From assembly GCA_001953115.1 (NCBI GenBank), contig LSSL01004565.1, positions 1-43,859 on the forward strand: DNA of 43,859 bases. The letters run 5' to 3'. The notes below the pieces were generated by a model that did not search any database, was not told the DNA's origin, and saw only the letters and a program-made list of their open reading frames with translations. This document shows positions 10,956 to 23,978 of the stretch, in pieces. A program made the position numbers and the translations under genes. The stretch is from Smittium mucronatum (Eukaryota; Kickxellomycota; Harpellomycetes; Harpellales; Legeriomycetaceae). Positions within the stretch are counted from its first letter, which is position 1, and each line of letters opens with the position of its first letter.

Positions 10956-13004
10956 TTGCTACAAGTTTTAAGAATATATTCGAAAGGGCTGTGAATTTAA
11001 ACTTATTTAGGAAATAGAAAATATAAATTCTTTAAATTATCTAAAGTATACAATTTTATTGGTTATAGATTAGTAAAAATTAGGCGAAAATCAAATAAAT
11101 TATCGAATAAAAAATCGAATAAATAATTGAATTATATAATTAGATAAATTAGTTTATTAGTCGAAAATCGCTTAAAAAGCCGAATATAGCTAAATTTAGA
11201 ATGATTTTCTTAAAATAGTCCAATATAAACTATATAGCCGAAATTTAATATTTAATTCTAATATATATTTTTAATTTTTCAAAAAATAAATTGATTGATC
11301 GGTCTATTGTAATAGAAAAATATTTTAAACTGTATTTTTTGCTCTAATAATCTAAGTTTACTATTTCAACATGTGTCTAGTTGCTAATATATCATAAATT
11401 CACAATAAAATCAATATTCATTACATTATTTTAAAATATTATATAATAAATTAATTTATTTTATAATTTTTATCAATATATAAAATGACATTATTTATTT
11501 CATTTTAATGTGTTCTTTATTCAAATATTAATGTTTTTCAATTCTAAAAAGGCACAATTTTTGAACGAAAACACATCCATTCTAGTAAAAATGGTTTATT
11601 TCTCACATTTTGGCATATATATTATTTTGGGCCAGATATAATGAATTTTTTTTAATTTATATTATTACAGATATATCTAAACGCTATTAATCCTCTATTT
11701 TTCTATATTATATTATTGAATTATCTATAATGACAATAATTCAGTAATTTTTTAATTCAACTGGATTGATTTTCATGAAGCAAATCTTAGATTTATTTTT
11801 TTCATTATAGACGTAAAATTTGGAGCTATATTTATATCCATATAGATTCTGAATGAAAATTATGTACACTCCATATTGAAATCAAAATTGTATTTTTTAC
11901 AGTTGAAATTACGTTGATTCGCATTTTTTTTAACGGAAAATAAATTTTAGCCTTAAATTATACTTTAGATCTAAATATATTTATAATTTAATACAAATTT
12001 TTTTTTTCAAGTTTTTTTTTTTTGTAATATAGTGCTTAAAATATTCATTCCGTGAATTTTTTTAACAATAAAATTTCTAAGCCGAAAACACTTATTTTAT
12101 TACTATGGATTTTAAAGTATGAAGTTATATTGTATTAATTTACTCCGTTAACTTTAATAGTAATTTAGAAAATTTATATCCACAATTTCACATTAATTAG
12201 ATGATAAGTTTAATATATAATCCCTCTAAAAAAAATTGAACACTAATATATAATGGGCTTTTTTTAATAAAAAATATATTCAGAGACTAATTTTATGAAA
12301 TATAACCTTCAGTAACCAGAGAAATTATTATATAATAACTATGAGTAATATATATATATATATATAATGCAAATAAATATAATTAAAAAAAAAAATTTAT
12401 TGGATAAAAAACGATTAAAATAATGAAGTATCATAATCTCTAAGGATAAAAAACACCAAAAAAACATCATAATCACTTAAGGGTCAAAAATAAATACAGA
12501 ATATATATATATATATAATGGGTCGGGGATCGGATCGAATTATTTCATTAGAACTACAACAGATTTATGAATTAATAATATAATCAAACTTGTATTATTT
12601 TTTACCATATGTATTATTATTTTTTCGCTTTGACTAATTAAAAATATTTTTCATCACGGATTATTAAGTCGGATAAAAATCGCTATTTGAATCATTATAT
12701 TGCAATAAAAAATGATGGGGAAAATTAACTGATAATTAAATGTAAAAATATTAATTCAGGCCTAGAGAATACAATAAACAGATTCAGAAAGTCAAGCATG
12801 TCAATATAATGCTTCAATAATTTTTTTAAACCCTATAAATATTGGAATTATTATGATCAAAAAAAATTAAAATCACTAAATATTATTAAAAAATAGTAGA
12901 AAATATCCTTTAATTTTCATAAAAATTTTACGAAAATTTATTTACTTATTTCTATGTTACTTATCATAGATTAAAATAAAGATCCGATTAAATAATTTCG
13001 AAAA
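10956..13004. other. Gene-free AT-rich DNA with AT microsatellites
   Basis: No coding frame is supportable. It contains two similar (AT)n tracts followed by AATG (about 12347-12367 and 12501-12518). Between them lies a degenerate repeat of period 36 (ATCATAATC at 12430 and 12466). Around 11080-11180 there are irregular repeats of a CGAATAAA-like word. Confidence 0.5.
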
Positions 13005-13210
13005 TGTGAGACTCCGAAAGTCAACCTTCTGAGTGTTTATCTAGGCTTAGGTGAGGAGCCTCTACACCAAGCACTTGTTAATTCAATATTGGGAGGATGA
13101 TATTTTGGAAAATCCTTCTCGTAAGCGACCCCGTAGAATGGCAGGGTAAGAATAGATCCAGATTATTGGGACTTAGGAGGTATATAATAACAATAGGAAC
13201 AGAGATGGTT
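13005..13210. other. Isolated GC-richer island, probably a remnant of a coding element
   Basis: About 200 bases with much higher G+C than the flanks. Several frames read like protein for 25-35 codons: on the plus strand a segment ending QYWEDDILENPSRKRPRRM, and on the minus strand one containing YEKDFPKYHPPNIELTSAW. These cannot all be real and none is long enough to identify. It is most likely a piece of a mobile element or old gene that has escaped full AT decay. Confidence 0.35.
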
Positions 13211-13659
13211 AAGTAATAATTAAAATTAAAATAAACGTACAAAATTTACTCTAGAAAATTTTAATCTCCGGTGCACAATTTTAGTTTGAATTTTAGATCT
13301 AGTAAGGCTGACCGGTATAAATTACTGGCTTTAGCTTTTAATTAAATATGGGTCTATAATTAGACTCACTATACTTAAATTTTTGTTTTAACTCTTGCTG
13401 AGTTTATAAGATTGGTAAGAATGTAATTGTAAAATAGTATTACTTAATATAGCGGGAAAATAAAAGATTCTTAAAATTATTTATTTTGGAATAAAGAGGC
13501 GATGATCTTCATCTAGATATTTTCTATTAAATTTTTTACCTGAAAGTAATTTTATAAATATTATGCCTCTATAAATTAGATGTAGAATAAAATATCAACA
13601 GCCTAAAAGTAGTTTCAATCTAAAAATAGCTATGGGCTAACAATCTATTATTATAAGAC

Positions 13660-13979
13660 TGCGGGGTGAAGATTTTTTTTTATAGAAAAGTTCTATATTT
13701 ATCACTTGTAAGTTTTGGGCTATACTTAGATTTTGATGCGGGAGATTCCTTATATATATAAATTTCCTCCGCGTTAATATGTCTGATTATTATAGAGCCA
13801 TAAATCAGAGTAAAAACCTGATAGTGGATTTTACATTTTATTTTGGCCGGAATTTTTCCAGCGGAATTCTATGAATTCCCAACAGAAGATTCTAGTTAAG
13901 GTGAATATATTTAGATATAATATTATTATATAAAAAAAAATACACCAGTTTGGAGGTTAAAGAAGTAACTCACCCCGCA
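13660..13979. mobile_element. Candidate solo LTR or short inverted-repeat element, 320 bp
   Basis: A perfect 10-bp inverted repeat, TGCGGGGTGA at 13660-13669 and TCACCCCGCA at 13970-13979, stands out in very AT-rich DNA. The element starts with TG and ends with CA, as LTRs do, and holds a TATA-like stretch (TTATATATATAA near 13750) between GC-rich patches. No matching 5-bp target duplication is seen (AAGAC against AATCA), so either the flanks have decayed or it is a short inverted-repeat transposon instead. Confidence 0.45.
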
Positions 13980-14137
13980 AATCATGGGAAAATCTGGTTA
14001 AAATGCATAACCCGATCTGCCTGACAATAATCAATCTTAAATATTTAATTTAAAATAATCAAATTTCAATCATAAAATTTTTTGAAAAGTAAAAATTACA
14101 CATTAATTATTTTATTAAATTTTATTGTTATTAATAA

Positions 14138-14165
14138 TAAATTATAAATTATAAATTATAAATTA
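14138..14165. repeat. Four tandem copies of TAAATTA
   Basis: Four perfect consecutive 7-base units, followed by a diverging copy. This is a simple low-complexity array in AT-rich DNA. Confidence 0.85.
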
Positions 14166-14919
14166 CTAATTTTAAATGTTATGGCTACTTTATTATTATA
14201 TAATTTTATAATTTTCAACTTTATTTGTCAGAAATTGTTAAAAAAAATCAACCAGAAAATTGCTTAATAATAATAATTAAATGTTTTTAGGTGAAAATAT
14301 CTGTATTTATAAAAAAAAATTAATAAATATATGAATTTTATTATCTCTCAAAGCATTTTACTGTTTTTAATTTAAATAGATAAAAATATTTTGTTTTTTA
14401 TGAATATTTTATAGTACAGGCAAACCTTGATATTCTCTTAATTTTATGTGAATTTAAAGCTTTCTCAAATTTATATAGCTAATAATATCTCAATACTTTT
14501 TACATATTAAAAATTACCCAATCTAAATATTACAGGAGATACAATGTTTTTTTTTGGTTTTAATAATTCCATCTTTAAAGACAAAATTTAGGCTTAAGAT
14601 AATATATATAGTTATATTTAAAAATTTTATCACAAATAATGAGCCTGGTAAGCTTTAAAGGAAGAGAAATAAATATTCTAAACTGAAAAATATAGCGATA
14701 TTGTATATTTTGAAGAAAATGAAAAAAATTTCTGAAATTTAATTAAGGTTTAATTAGAACGAAAATTCTCCAATTTTTATTTTAATTACAAATTATGATT
14801 TAATAAAAGTAGTTGAAAAGTTATCTGAATATTTTGTTTAAAAAAAAATTCTTATACACTACATCGAAACTAAAAAATTTTATTTCAATTTTAAAAAAGC
14901 TTAATAATGTAAAGGAATA

Positions 14920-15853
14920 ATGATGAGAAGTGTCTTTTTTGCAAGCAGTGGTAGGTTTGAAGATTTCAAAATATGAATGTGACTGCTTAATATAAAATTC
15001 ACTGGTGAGGATTAAGTTCTGATATAAATTCTGCTAAAAATCTCAGTCACAATAATTATAAAAATGAATGAAAAAATCTATATGCGGAGTTAGATAATTT
15101 TTTTTTTATACTAATTAAATAATTTAAAATATTTTCTTGGGATAAATATTTTTTTTTTTGTAGAAAATGAATTTATTGGAAAAGATACCACCAAGGAATC
15201 ATTTTCTGAAAAATTAAAACATGGCATCCAAACTAAATCCCCAAAATACAGATTTAAATTAACAATAGGTACATTTTCAACACAGACTTCAAATTGAACA
15301 TTTTTTATACACTTATATGAGGATCAGAAAGCAATGAATTATTTTTGAAAAAAGAGGTCTCCATTTATTATGAAGCTTATCTAAAAAAAACTAAATGACT
15401 AAATAAATATTTAAAATATAACTTATATTTTATCTTAAATAATTTTAAAAGTTACTGCAAAAATGAAAAAAGATTTCAAAATTCCACTTTTAATGGATAA
15501 TTGATTTGTGCATTCAAAAAATCTTTTTGATCTATAGAATGATGTTGAAATGATTTTTGTTCCTAATAGATCACTACTTTGATTCATCTCATGGAACAGG
15601 GAGTTATTTCTACAATAAAGGTATGCTATTTCAAAAATTTCTTTTATATTTATGTTAAAATATAAATTCAGTCTATTTCAATTTTAAAATTTTTGAAATT
15701 TTTATGATATTTATGTATTATTTAATTTTCAGAATCAATGTAAAAATAATATTAATAGATGCAATGATTCTGGATAAAGCATTATATTAGGTTTCTGAAA
15801 ATAAAATTATCGACAAGATAATGGCCATTGAATCTCAAAATAATATGAATTAA
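14920..15853 (+). pseudogene. Decayed pogo/Tigger-type (Tc1/mariner superfamily) transposase
   Basis: Successive frames match landmarks of pogo-family transposases in the right order. 14935-15012: FFASSGRFEDFK ... GED, like the CENP-B-type HTH region (F.AS.GW..RFK ... GE). 15167-15215: LLEKIPPRNHFLKN, like the stretch after the first catalytic Asp (DETGL.WK.MPSRTF). About 15354-15385: LHLL*SLSKKN*MTK, like LPVYWRSNKKAWMT, with stops exactly at the two Trp codons. 15478-15555: DFKIPLLMDN then NDVEMIFVPN, like the second catalytic Asp region (LLLDNAPGHP ... NV.VVFLPPN). 15570-15620: ITTLIHLMEQGVISTIK, like TTSLIQPMDQGVISTFK, with the third acidic residue Asp changed to Glu. Stops and several frameshifts mean it is dead. 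The extent beyond 15620 (to the stop at 15851) is less sure. No terminal inverted repeats were found. The family call rests on motif recall, not on a search. Confidence 0.8.
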
Positions 15854-16589
15854 ATTTTTTTCTAATTTAGGATTTAAGGAAAAAAATATAGAAACTGTAT
15901 ATAAGATCTTCGATTAAATTATGAAGTGACTTAATATGACAAAAGTGGCGATGAAAAAACCAATAAGATTGCTGGAGAGGAGTAAAAATTATTTTTCTAA
16001 ATGGTAAAAACCCAAATAAAAATATTATCAAAGGGATTAAACCTCATAGAAAGGCTTATGGATTTTTAAAGATCTGAAATTGAGGAAAAATTCAATATTA
16101 AAGTATGATTAAAAGTATGCAACAGGTCTTGCATCCTTTTTTTTTTTTAGTTTTTTTTTGGAAAAAAAAAGTATAAATAATCGATAATTGGCTTTTTCAA
16201 AAATTAAAAAATAATTCATAATTGATTTATTCTAGAAAAACGTTCATTTAAGATTTTTTTTATAATAAAAAAAAGAAATAATAAGAAAAGAAGATGCTTA
16301 CAGTAAAAGTGATGATATTTAAAGTAAATAATTATAATAAATAATTATTAACGGTCTTCATTTAATATTATATATATACAGATAAAGCATCAAATTCTTT
16401 TCAATAGTTTTTTTTTAAAAGAAAATAAAAAATTTATGATGGTTTGTGGTTAACTAACGAGAATCAAGAGGTCAAAACGCAAAAAAATGTTAAAAAAAAT
16501 CTCAAAAAAAATTAAAATACGATTTATTTAATAAATAAAGCATACTAAGTAAAATAATTTTGTGCATGTATAATATTATTTTGGTAAAA
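15854..16589. other. AT-rich DNA following the transposase remnant
   Basis: No firm coding signal. The first 250 bases are less AT-rich and could hold the decayed C-terminal tail or the 3' end of the pogo-like element. The rest is A/T homopolymer-rich. Confidence 0.35.
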
Positions 16590-17370
16590 AACTTAACATA
16601 GAAAAAATAAAAATAAAAAACGAGAGAGAATATACATAAACAGAGTTTTGTATAATAATTTAAATAAATAAAATAATAAAAGAAAGAGATTTTGTATGGA
16701 AAAAAAACTATATTATATGGATAGTGTCTAAAGAGGAAGAAGGGTATCGAAAATATAAAGGAAATAAAAGGAAAGAAAATAATAGAAAGAAACTAATGTA
16801 AAAATAGTGTCAGCTAAAATAGATATTTTCTGAAAAAAAATAATGAAAAAATGAAGTTGAGATGGAGAGATGGAGCAAAAAATCAGATTTAATATAAAAT
16901 ATAATGTGAAAATGCTGTGTAAAAAATAGGAGAGTGAAAAATTGGTGTTAGATTAAAAGAGGGAGGGGTAAGGAGGTTTGGTAATAGAACTGTAGAATAA
17001 ATTGGATGGATGGTTATGAAAGATTGGATGATAAAAAAAAATTAGATGAATTAGCAGGATAAATAATGATAGATAAAGTTCTGATTGAAAGAGGGAATAA
17101 ACAAAAGAATGGAGGAATAAAAGAGAAAGAAGGAAAGGAATGGATGAAAGAGGGAAGCAAGACGTTGAAGGAGAGATTAAAAATAAGAAGGTTAAAAAAA
17201 TGGGGTGGTGTAAAAAAAGAAAGGATAAAAGAGGGAGTTACAAAAAAATTATTAAAAAAGTGAAAAGTAAATGGATCGAAGGCAAAATAATGATAAAAAA
17301 ATAAAACATAGAAGCGTAGGGGTAATAAGAAATAATTAAGAAAAAATGGAATGTATAAAAAGGAATTGCA
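16590..17370 (+). other. Purine-rich, almost C-free tract
   Basis: About 780 bases in which the plus strand is made of A and G with very little C. By hand count, 16921-17280 contains 8 C in 360 bases, while G is common; 16921-16980 has none. The open frame 17066-17263, which reads as a Lys/Glu-rich 65-residue peptide, follows directly from this composition and is not treated as a gene. Strand-biased loss of C or expansion of GGA/GAA-like words could explain it. Confidence 0.75.
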
Positions 17371-20300
17371 AAATTTGAATCGTTAAAAGATGAATTAAAA
17401 ACATTCGAAAAATATTTTTTGATTTTTTAATAGTCCATCTCATTTTTTATCAATCTATAAATGTAATTCTAAATCTCATAGATTGAGAATGTGATTAGTA
17501 GAATTATTTTATTTAAAGGGATATTTGGTAACAAAATTTCTTTCGGAATTCACGAATTTTCTAGTTTTATTCACACAATAGAACTTAATTTTTATTAAAT
17601 ATAAAATATAGTGATTACTGAATTAGTAATTAACGAACCTGTGACATCGAAAAAAGTGATTTTTCAAAAAAAAGTCGGTTTTTGTAGCTTAAATACCCAT
17701 TTTATTTATGTAATTTTTTTTCTGAAACGAAATTTCAGATAATTCGAGGTTTAACTGTATTCTATTATAGAATTTATTTATTTAACTACTTGAATATAAA
17801 TATGTTCCGTTTTTAAAAAAAATCAGTAGACGCAATTTTTTCTTTATATTTTGAATATAAATCATTTATTTTAAAATTAGTTTTTTAGTTTTAAAAATCA
17901 ATATTTTACCAATATAAAATTTCAGTATTATACAAGTCAGTGTTTTTTATTTTAAAAAACTTAAAAGCTACTTTTCTAAATTTAATCAGGGGTTATAAAA
18001 CAACTAAAATTTTTAGTGTTTTTATATATATGTATTTTTTGTTATCCCTACGCGTATTTGATACTTTTTTTGTTGGTTTATCTTTGATTGATTGTGGCAC
18101 AATTTTTTAGGGGAATTTTATTTGTGAAATATAAAGTTTTATATGGAATTCAGTAATCTTCTATAAAATAATATTATATAAATGTAATTATTTATTAGTG
18201 ATAAAACTGCTATTTATTACTTTAGTTTCAACCAAAAAATAATATTATTTATTTTATTATTAGTTTCTGGATAATTAATCTATATTATTCACTTAATTCT
18301 GGAGTTTAAATAGATATGCTTTAAATATCTAACCGCGACAAACAATTTTTTCATTTTTAAATATTTTATTATATCCATATTAAATTTAAACATTGAATTT
18401 TTATTTGATATTAAACAACTTTTACCATCAACAAAATTCATTATTTTTCTTATAGCTGTTATATATCAATACCAATTTTTTATGTTTTATGACCTGAATA
18501 TATTTTAAATTCATTCAAAAGAAAGCTCTACAAAGATTTAAACCATTAAATCATCCTATCGATAAAATTTTATATTGATAAAGTTAAATTTTATTACAAG
18601 CAAAATTGTTATTATTTTCTTGAATTATTCCATAATGGAAAGAGTTTTTTTATCTGTTATAAATCATTTTTTTAATATTTTTATCCAATATAAATATATT
18701 TCAAAGCAACTTAATACCACGATCACAAATAAATAAAATATCACACCTACCTAATAATCACATCCACTTTAGTATCATTCTAACTTGAAACATAAAAATA
18801 TAATTTTAAGATGAATACTAATAAGATAAAAAAATCAATAAAATCTTCGGTAAACGTAATAATATATATTATAAAATTACCATTATACAGAAAAATTTTT
18901 TTTTAACTTTTTTCCTGATGAAATTAAACTATATTAGGCGAAATATTGATTCAAGATAAAAATTCATCAAAATTTTAACTATCATGAAAAGTATTTTTAA
19001 TTTTTAAATTATTGTTATTAATTTTATAAAAATATTCAAAATTATAAAAAGATAATGCCTCAAATTTTAAAAAGTTATATATTAAAAATAAAAAAATAAA
19101 AAAACTAAATATTTAACAAATTATGCATTTAAAAAACAAACATTTCCAGTAGTTTTCTTTTACCGGAAAAAGAATCCTTTGTTTCATATTAGAAATATCT
19201 CCTTCAAATATTTATTTTCTATAATCTACCATTTATATTTTATACAAAGAAAATTGATATTTTTCCATATTACTGAATAGGAATACTTACAAAATGTTCT
19301 CAAATTAAATTTTTTAAATTTTCTGTTAGGATTTTTATCTAATAATTAAAGTAAAATATATTAAAATATGAAAACAGCAGATAAAAAAAAAGAATAAAAT
19401 TATATCAGAAGCGTTTTTTAAAGTATCTTTTTTTAAAAATAATGCCTTTAACCCTCTCAAAAAACTTTAAAAAACTTTAAATTAGAGTTTTTAATGAGTA
19501 TAACGAAAAATTTTTTTAAAAAAGAATAAAATTTCAATTGATTAAACGTTTTTTGAAAATTCAGCAAATTGCATTTAATTGAACTCTTTTTTTCTTAGCT
19601 GGATCATAAAAATTTAATTTTAATTTATATTTGTTTATTATCGAGAACCTATTACAAAGAATCAGAAATTTAATTATTTATTTTGCATCAGAAAATAATT
19701 TTTTTATCCTAAATAAACCTAAAAATAATATAAATGAAGGCTTAAATAAATTTTTTTTACTAACTAAACAGATAACAGTATAGATAAAAAAATGGTACTA
19801 TTTTGCTAGTAAACATATCATAACAATAAAATTGAGAACATGATGTATTGGGATGAAAAAAAATCAGATATCGTGTTTTATTATAACTTAGCATATTTAT
19901 ATTTTTATTAAAAAAAGATTGTTGCTACAAATTTTTTATTTTGAAACAATAAATATTAATGATAAATATTTTATTTTAATAAATGTAAATAAGGATTTAA
20001 GTATTAATTTATATAAAACAACGATTAAATATTAAGAAAAATTTCCGGTGATTTTAATATAAAAAATGATACTGAAATAAAAAATTCCAAAATAACTAAA
20101 CTTATATTATAGAAAAAATAAATTTATTAAAAAGCCTTGAAATCAATGTTATTATCAATAAAGATTACATTTATATTTTGATAAATTTGATCAATATTTT
20201 TATATACCAATTCTTTACAAAACCTAAAAATTATAAAAAGGGGTATTAATTTTCATCTCCAAATATCATTAACTTTAAAAATTAGATTATTTATACCTTA

Positions 20301-22547
20301 TAATCCTTATATTAGATAGGAATCATAAGAATGGATATTCAGAAAGTTATTTTTTGTAGATAAAAGTAAATTAAAGATTTTAATTTCATATAATCCCAGT
20401 TTTAATTAAGAAAAATGGCTTATAATAACTTTTAAATAAAAAATCATAAAAAAAACCTAATGAAATTTGATATTGAAAAGGCATGTTTCCAATCAAGTTT
20501 TACTAATTGATAAACTAGAATTTTTTTTTTTTAAAAAATCATTTTTTTTTATATTTAAATAGATAAATTTCGTTTAAAAATTTTCCTGATAAATAAAATT
20601 AGTATTTTTTATAAATTTCATTTAATATTCATTTAAGAATAAAAAAATATTAAACCATTCATATTTTCAATCTAATAACAATAAAATTAGCCATAAATAT
20701 TTTGATTTCTTTAAATTTTTAAAAAAAATATTAATATCTATTCAAATCATTAATGTAAATACAAGAGCATATTAAATTTTTTTTCATTTTTTTCATTTTT
20801 ATCTATAATTAATAAATATTTTAAGAAATAGAAATAAAATACACAAATCTGCCTTTTTATAAATGGATAATTCTGATTTTTATTTTATTTTATTCAAAAA
20901 AAAAACATCTATATTTTTATCAAAGTATTTTCTTGTAAATATTGTTATTACTGAAATACTTGAAGATTTAACTTTTGATTTTATTAGATAAAAAATCCTA
21001 TATAGGAAAAATAATTTTCCTAGTAAAATGGTATCATGTTATCTCTTCTTTTATTTAAAAAAATGTAAATCGAAAAAATCAAAATAAATTATATTGATAT
21101 TTATACCACATAGATACATAAAGTATTGATTTTTGGAAAATTATTTTTGTGAAATACCTTGATTGATAAATCGTATTTTAAAATATTTTATATAGATATT
21201 ATTCACTATTTATTAGTATAATTTATCTAATTAATTTTTTTTTATCAAAATTCACCCGAAAGAAAGAAAAAAAAAAGAATTTCGAAAGATTCACCGAATT
21301 AGAACAATAATTATAAAATCTTTATTATTATATTACTTGGAAATTTGATATTAAAATTTTTTGAAACTTGCAATTACTAAATAGTTTGAACTAACATATT
21401 TTATACCCAAATTACCTTGAAATGAATATTATTTTATAGAGGTACTGTTTGTGACTTAAAATGATTTTCAATAATCTGTTGCAAAATTTAAATGTTTTAT
21501 AAATGATAAGGGATCTTAGAGACTGATTAGGTAATACATACTGAGAATTTCACCGTTCAAGCCCTGCTAGGGAATAAAATCTTAGTCTTTAAAAAATATG
21601 AATAAAACGATAAAATTTTTATTATTGATCGATTTAAAATATTATTTAAATTTATTTTTTATAAAATAAATTGAGTTGTTTAATTAAAACCGCTGTATTG
21701 ACTTTTTTTTAAATAGGTGATTCATAATTCAGTAATTAAAAACGACCAAATTCCCTATATTAAATGGGATGAAGTCTAAGATAAACAAATAAATCCCAAT
21801 AAAAAACTTCCATAAGTGGTAAAAAATTTCCTCAATGAAACATATAATAATAAGTGATTGATTTAAGTAATATATTTAAACAAAAATAAAAATATCAATT
21901 TTTTCAGTAGTGTTATGGTTCACTCAATTATTTCTTAATTAAGGAATTTTTTTATTTATTAAGATAAATTTGATTCTTAGGAATAAAAAAAACAGAGAAT
22001 AATATTAAAAATTTATTTAAATTTGATTATGATAAAAGTTTTTCAATATAATTCGGTTTATTTTGTTTTTTTTAATATAATTCTTGTATTACACAATTTC
22101 TTAGAGTTTCATGATTTCTTTAATTAGATCGATTTATATTTATCAGAATTTGTGAAATATATAAATATTTTATTAGAATTTTTTATTTTATTGGTTTTAC
22201 CTCTGAAAATGAAAATTTTTATTTTCTCAAAAATATTTTAATAGACAAAAATAAATTCATAAAAAATTATCATTTAACTGTAGCAAGAAAATTTTTCTGT
22301 ATGATCAATAAAAGATATGTTTAAAATTGTCTTGATCATGAGTCTATTCAGTCGCATGAAATTTATGAGGATTGTATATAAATTAATATTATATCTTATT
22401 TATATTTTTTTTGACGATTAATTCCTATTTTTTATATCCGATTCTTTATTCACCATTTTCTCCCACTATCAGGTATTAAAATCAATACATGAATTTTTTA
22501 AAAATCTTGAAAAGAATTTTAATTATTTTAGGAACAGAAATGAGATA
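17371..22547. other. Gene-free, extremely AT-rich DNA
   Basis: More than 5 kb with dense stops in all frames and frequent homopolymers. The only compositional exception is a small richer patch at about 21500-21575, with no recognisable gene. No tRNA, rRNA or repeat array is supported. Confidence 0.6.
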
Positions 22548-22557
22548 GGGGGGGGGG
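22548..22557 (+). repeat. Poly-G tract (10 G)
   Basis: Ten consecutive G in DNA of under 20% G+C, followed by AGAGG. It is one of several G tracts, all on the plus strand. Confidence 0.95.
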
Positions 22558-23792
22558 AGAGGTATTTCATTGTCTGTCATAAAAAAATTAACTCTAACAG
22601 CTCGTGTTATTATTGCCTTATTTTTATATAATTCTTATGAGTTTATACCGATTCAAAAACTTAGTTTCAATATGTAAATGATATTATTATTTACGTAAAA
22701 TATTGGGGATATACGGTTGATAGTAATTGTAATTTTTTTATAAAAAATATTGATTGGGTCAATTTTACATGTTTTTTATATGAAATGTAGCTTTTTTTGA
22801 AAAAATTCGCTAAAAACCGGTTCAATATAATAAAACAATAAAGAAATCATCACAATCACAGATTAATAATTATAAAAACTTTCTAATAATAAAACAGTGA
22901 ATTTTATTTATTAATATACAAAATTCTTTTTTTTTATATCCAGCAATAATGAATCTTAAGCGTAATTAGCCAATTTCAGTTCCAGAAAAATTTAAATTTT
23001 AAATTTCTGAATTTATTTGTCTAGTAAATTTTTAAACTAATTAAATCTTTATAGATAAACTATAAAAAAATGTATAAAGTTATTTCGAAATACCCTAATA
23101 AATTTCTTAATAGTAAAAACTAATGCTAAATATCCACTTTTTTTTATAACCAACTATTTTATAAATGAAAGTTCACATTTAAAATTTAAAACAATCAGAT
23201 AAAAAAGAAGATTATTTATCTCCTTTTCTGAGCCTAATAATACACTGGGGTTTTAATCTTTAACCCACATTTTCGATATAATGGTTTACTAATTAACTCA
23301 ATTATTTATTATAGCTTAAATTGAGTATTTTAAATAGCTGAAATTCGGTAATTTTTTTATTTTATACTGTAAAAAATGCTGGTTTTAAAAATTTATATGT
23401 ATTTAAGACTGAGGTTACATATATTTATCAAGCAGATGCTGGTCATCATATAAAACTAATATAAATTTAAGATTTTTTTATAAAATATAATTTAAAATTG
23501 ATTTTTTACTGATTGATTATAAACTATTAATATATTATTAAATATTTTTTTGATTAATTTAAGTTTCATTAAATAATTCGGCTCAATTTATGTGTTTCTA
23601 TAATAATAAAACTTTATTTGTGCAGTAAATAATTTACGAAAAAAATACTTATTGGAAATCACATTAAGCAACTGTTATTAAATTTCTAAATAAATAATCA
23701 AGTTATTAAATGAAACTTGTATTTTGAATTTTTTTTCACTTTAACGATTATAGACAAATTTAAATAAATGACTTGAGTTTTAAAGGTATTTA
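22558..23792. other. AT-rich DNA between two G tracts, no gene
   Basis: No coding frame or RNA gene is recognisable. Confidence 0.5.
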
Positions 23793-23978
23793 GGGGGGGG
23801 GGTAATTGAATTATTTTATCATTATGGGTGTATGATTGCTATAATGTGTATTTTTTTAGGATTGGTTATGGAGATTTCCAGGATTTTTATCATTTTTTGG
23901 AATTTATAGTGGGGTAGTAAATAAAGTAAAATAAATATTAATTTTTCCTTGGGAGAGAATTCGGGGGGAGGGGGGAGG
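23793..23978 (+). repeat. G-skewed segment with two G-tract clusters
   Basis: It begins with ten G (23793-23802) and ends with GGGGGGAGGGGGGAGG (23963-23978). The sequence between has many G and very few C on the plus strand. The terminal cluster, with the GGG at 23951-23953, approaches a G-quadruplex but does not meet the canonical four-run pattern. Confidence 0.8.

Noticed and set aside
15354..15395. Spliced small-gene reading across 15164-15395 (acceptor TTTTGTAG, donor GTACAT)
   Set aside because: The splice signals look good, but the frame-shifted transposase motifs in the same sequence explain it better.
17066..17263. 65-codon Lys/Glu-rich open frame
   Set aside because: It is a direct consequence of the C-free purine tract; no start context, domain or neighbours support a gene.
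21551..21575. CACCGTTCAAGCCCTGC looks like a tRNA T arm
   Set aside because: The stem does not pair and no D or anticodon arm lies upstream.
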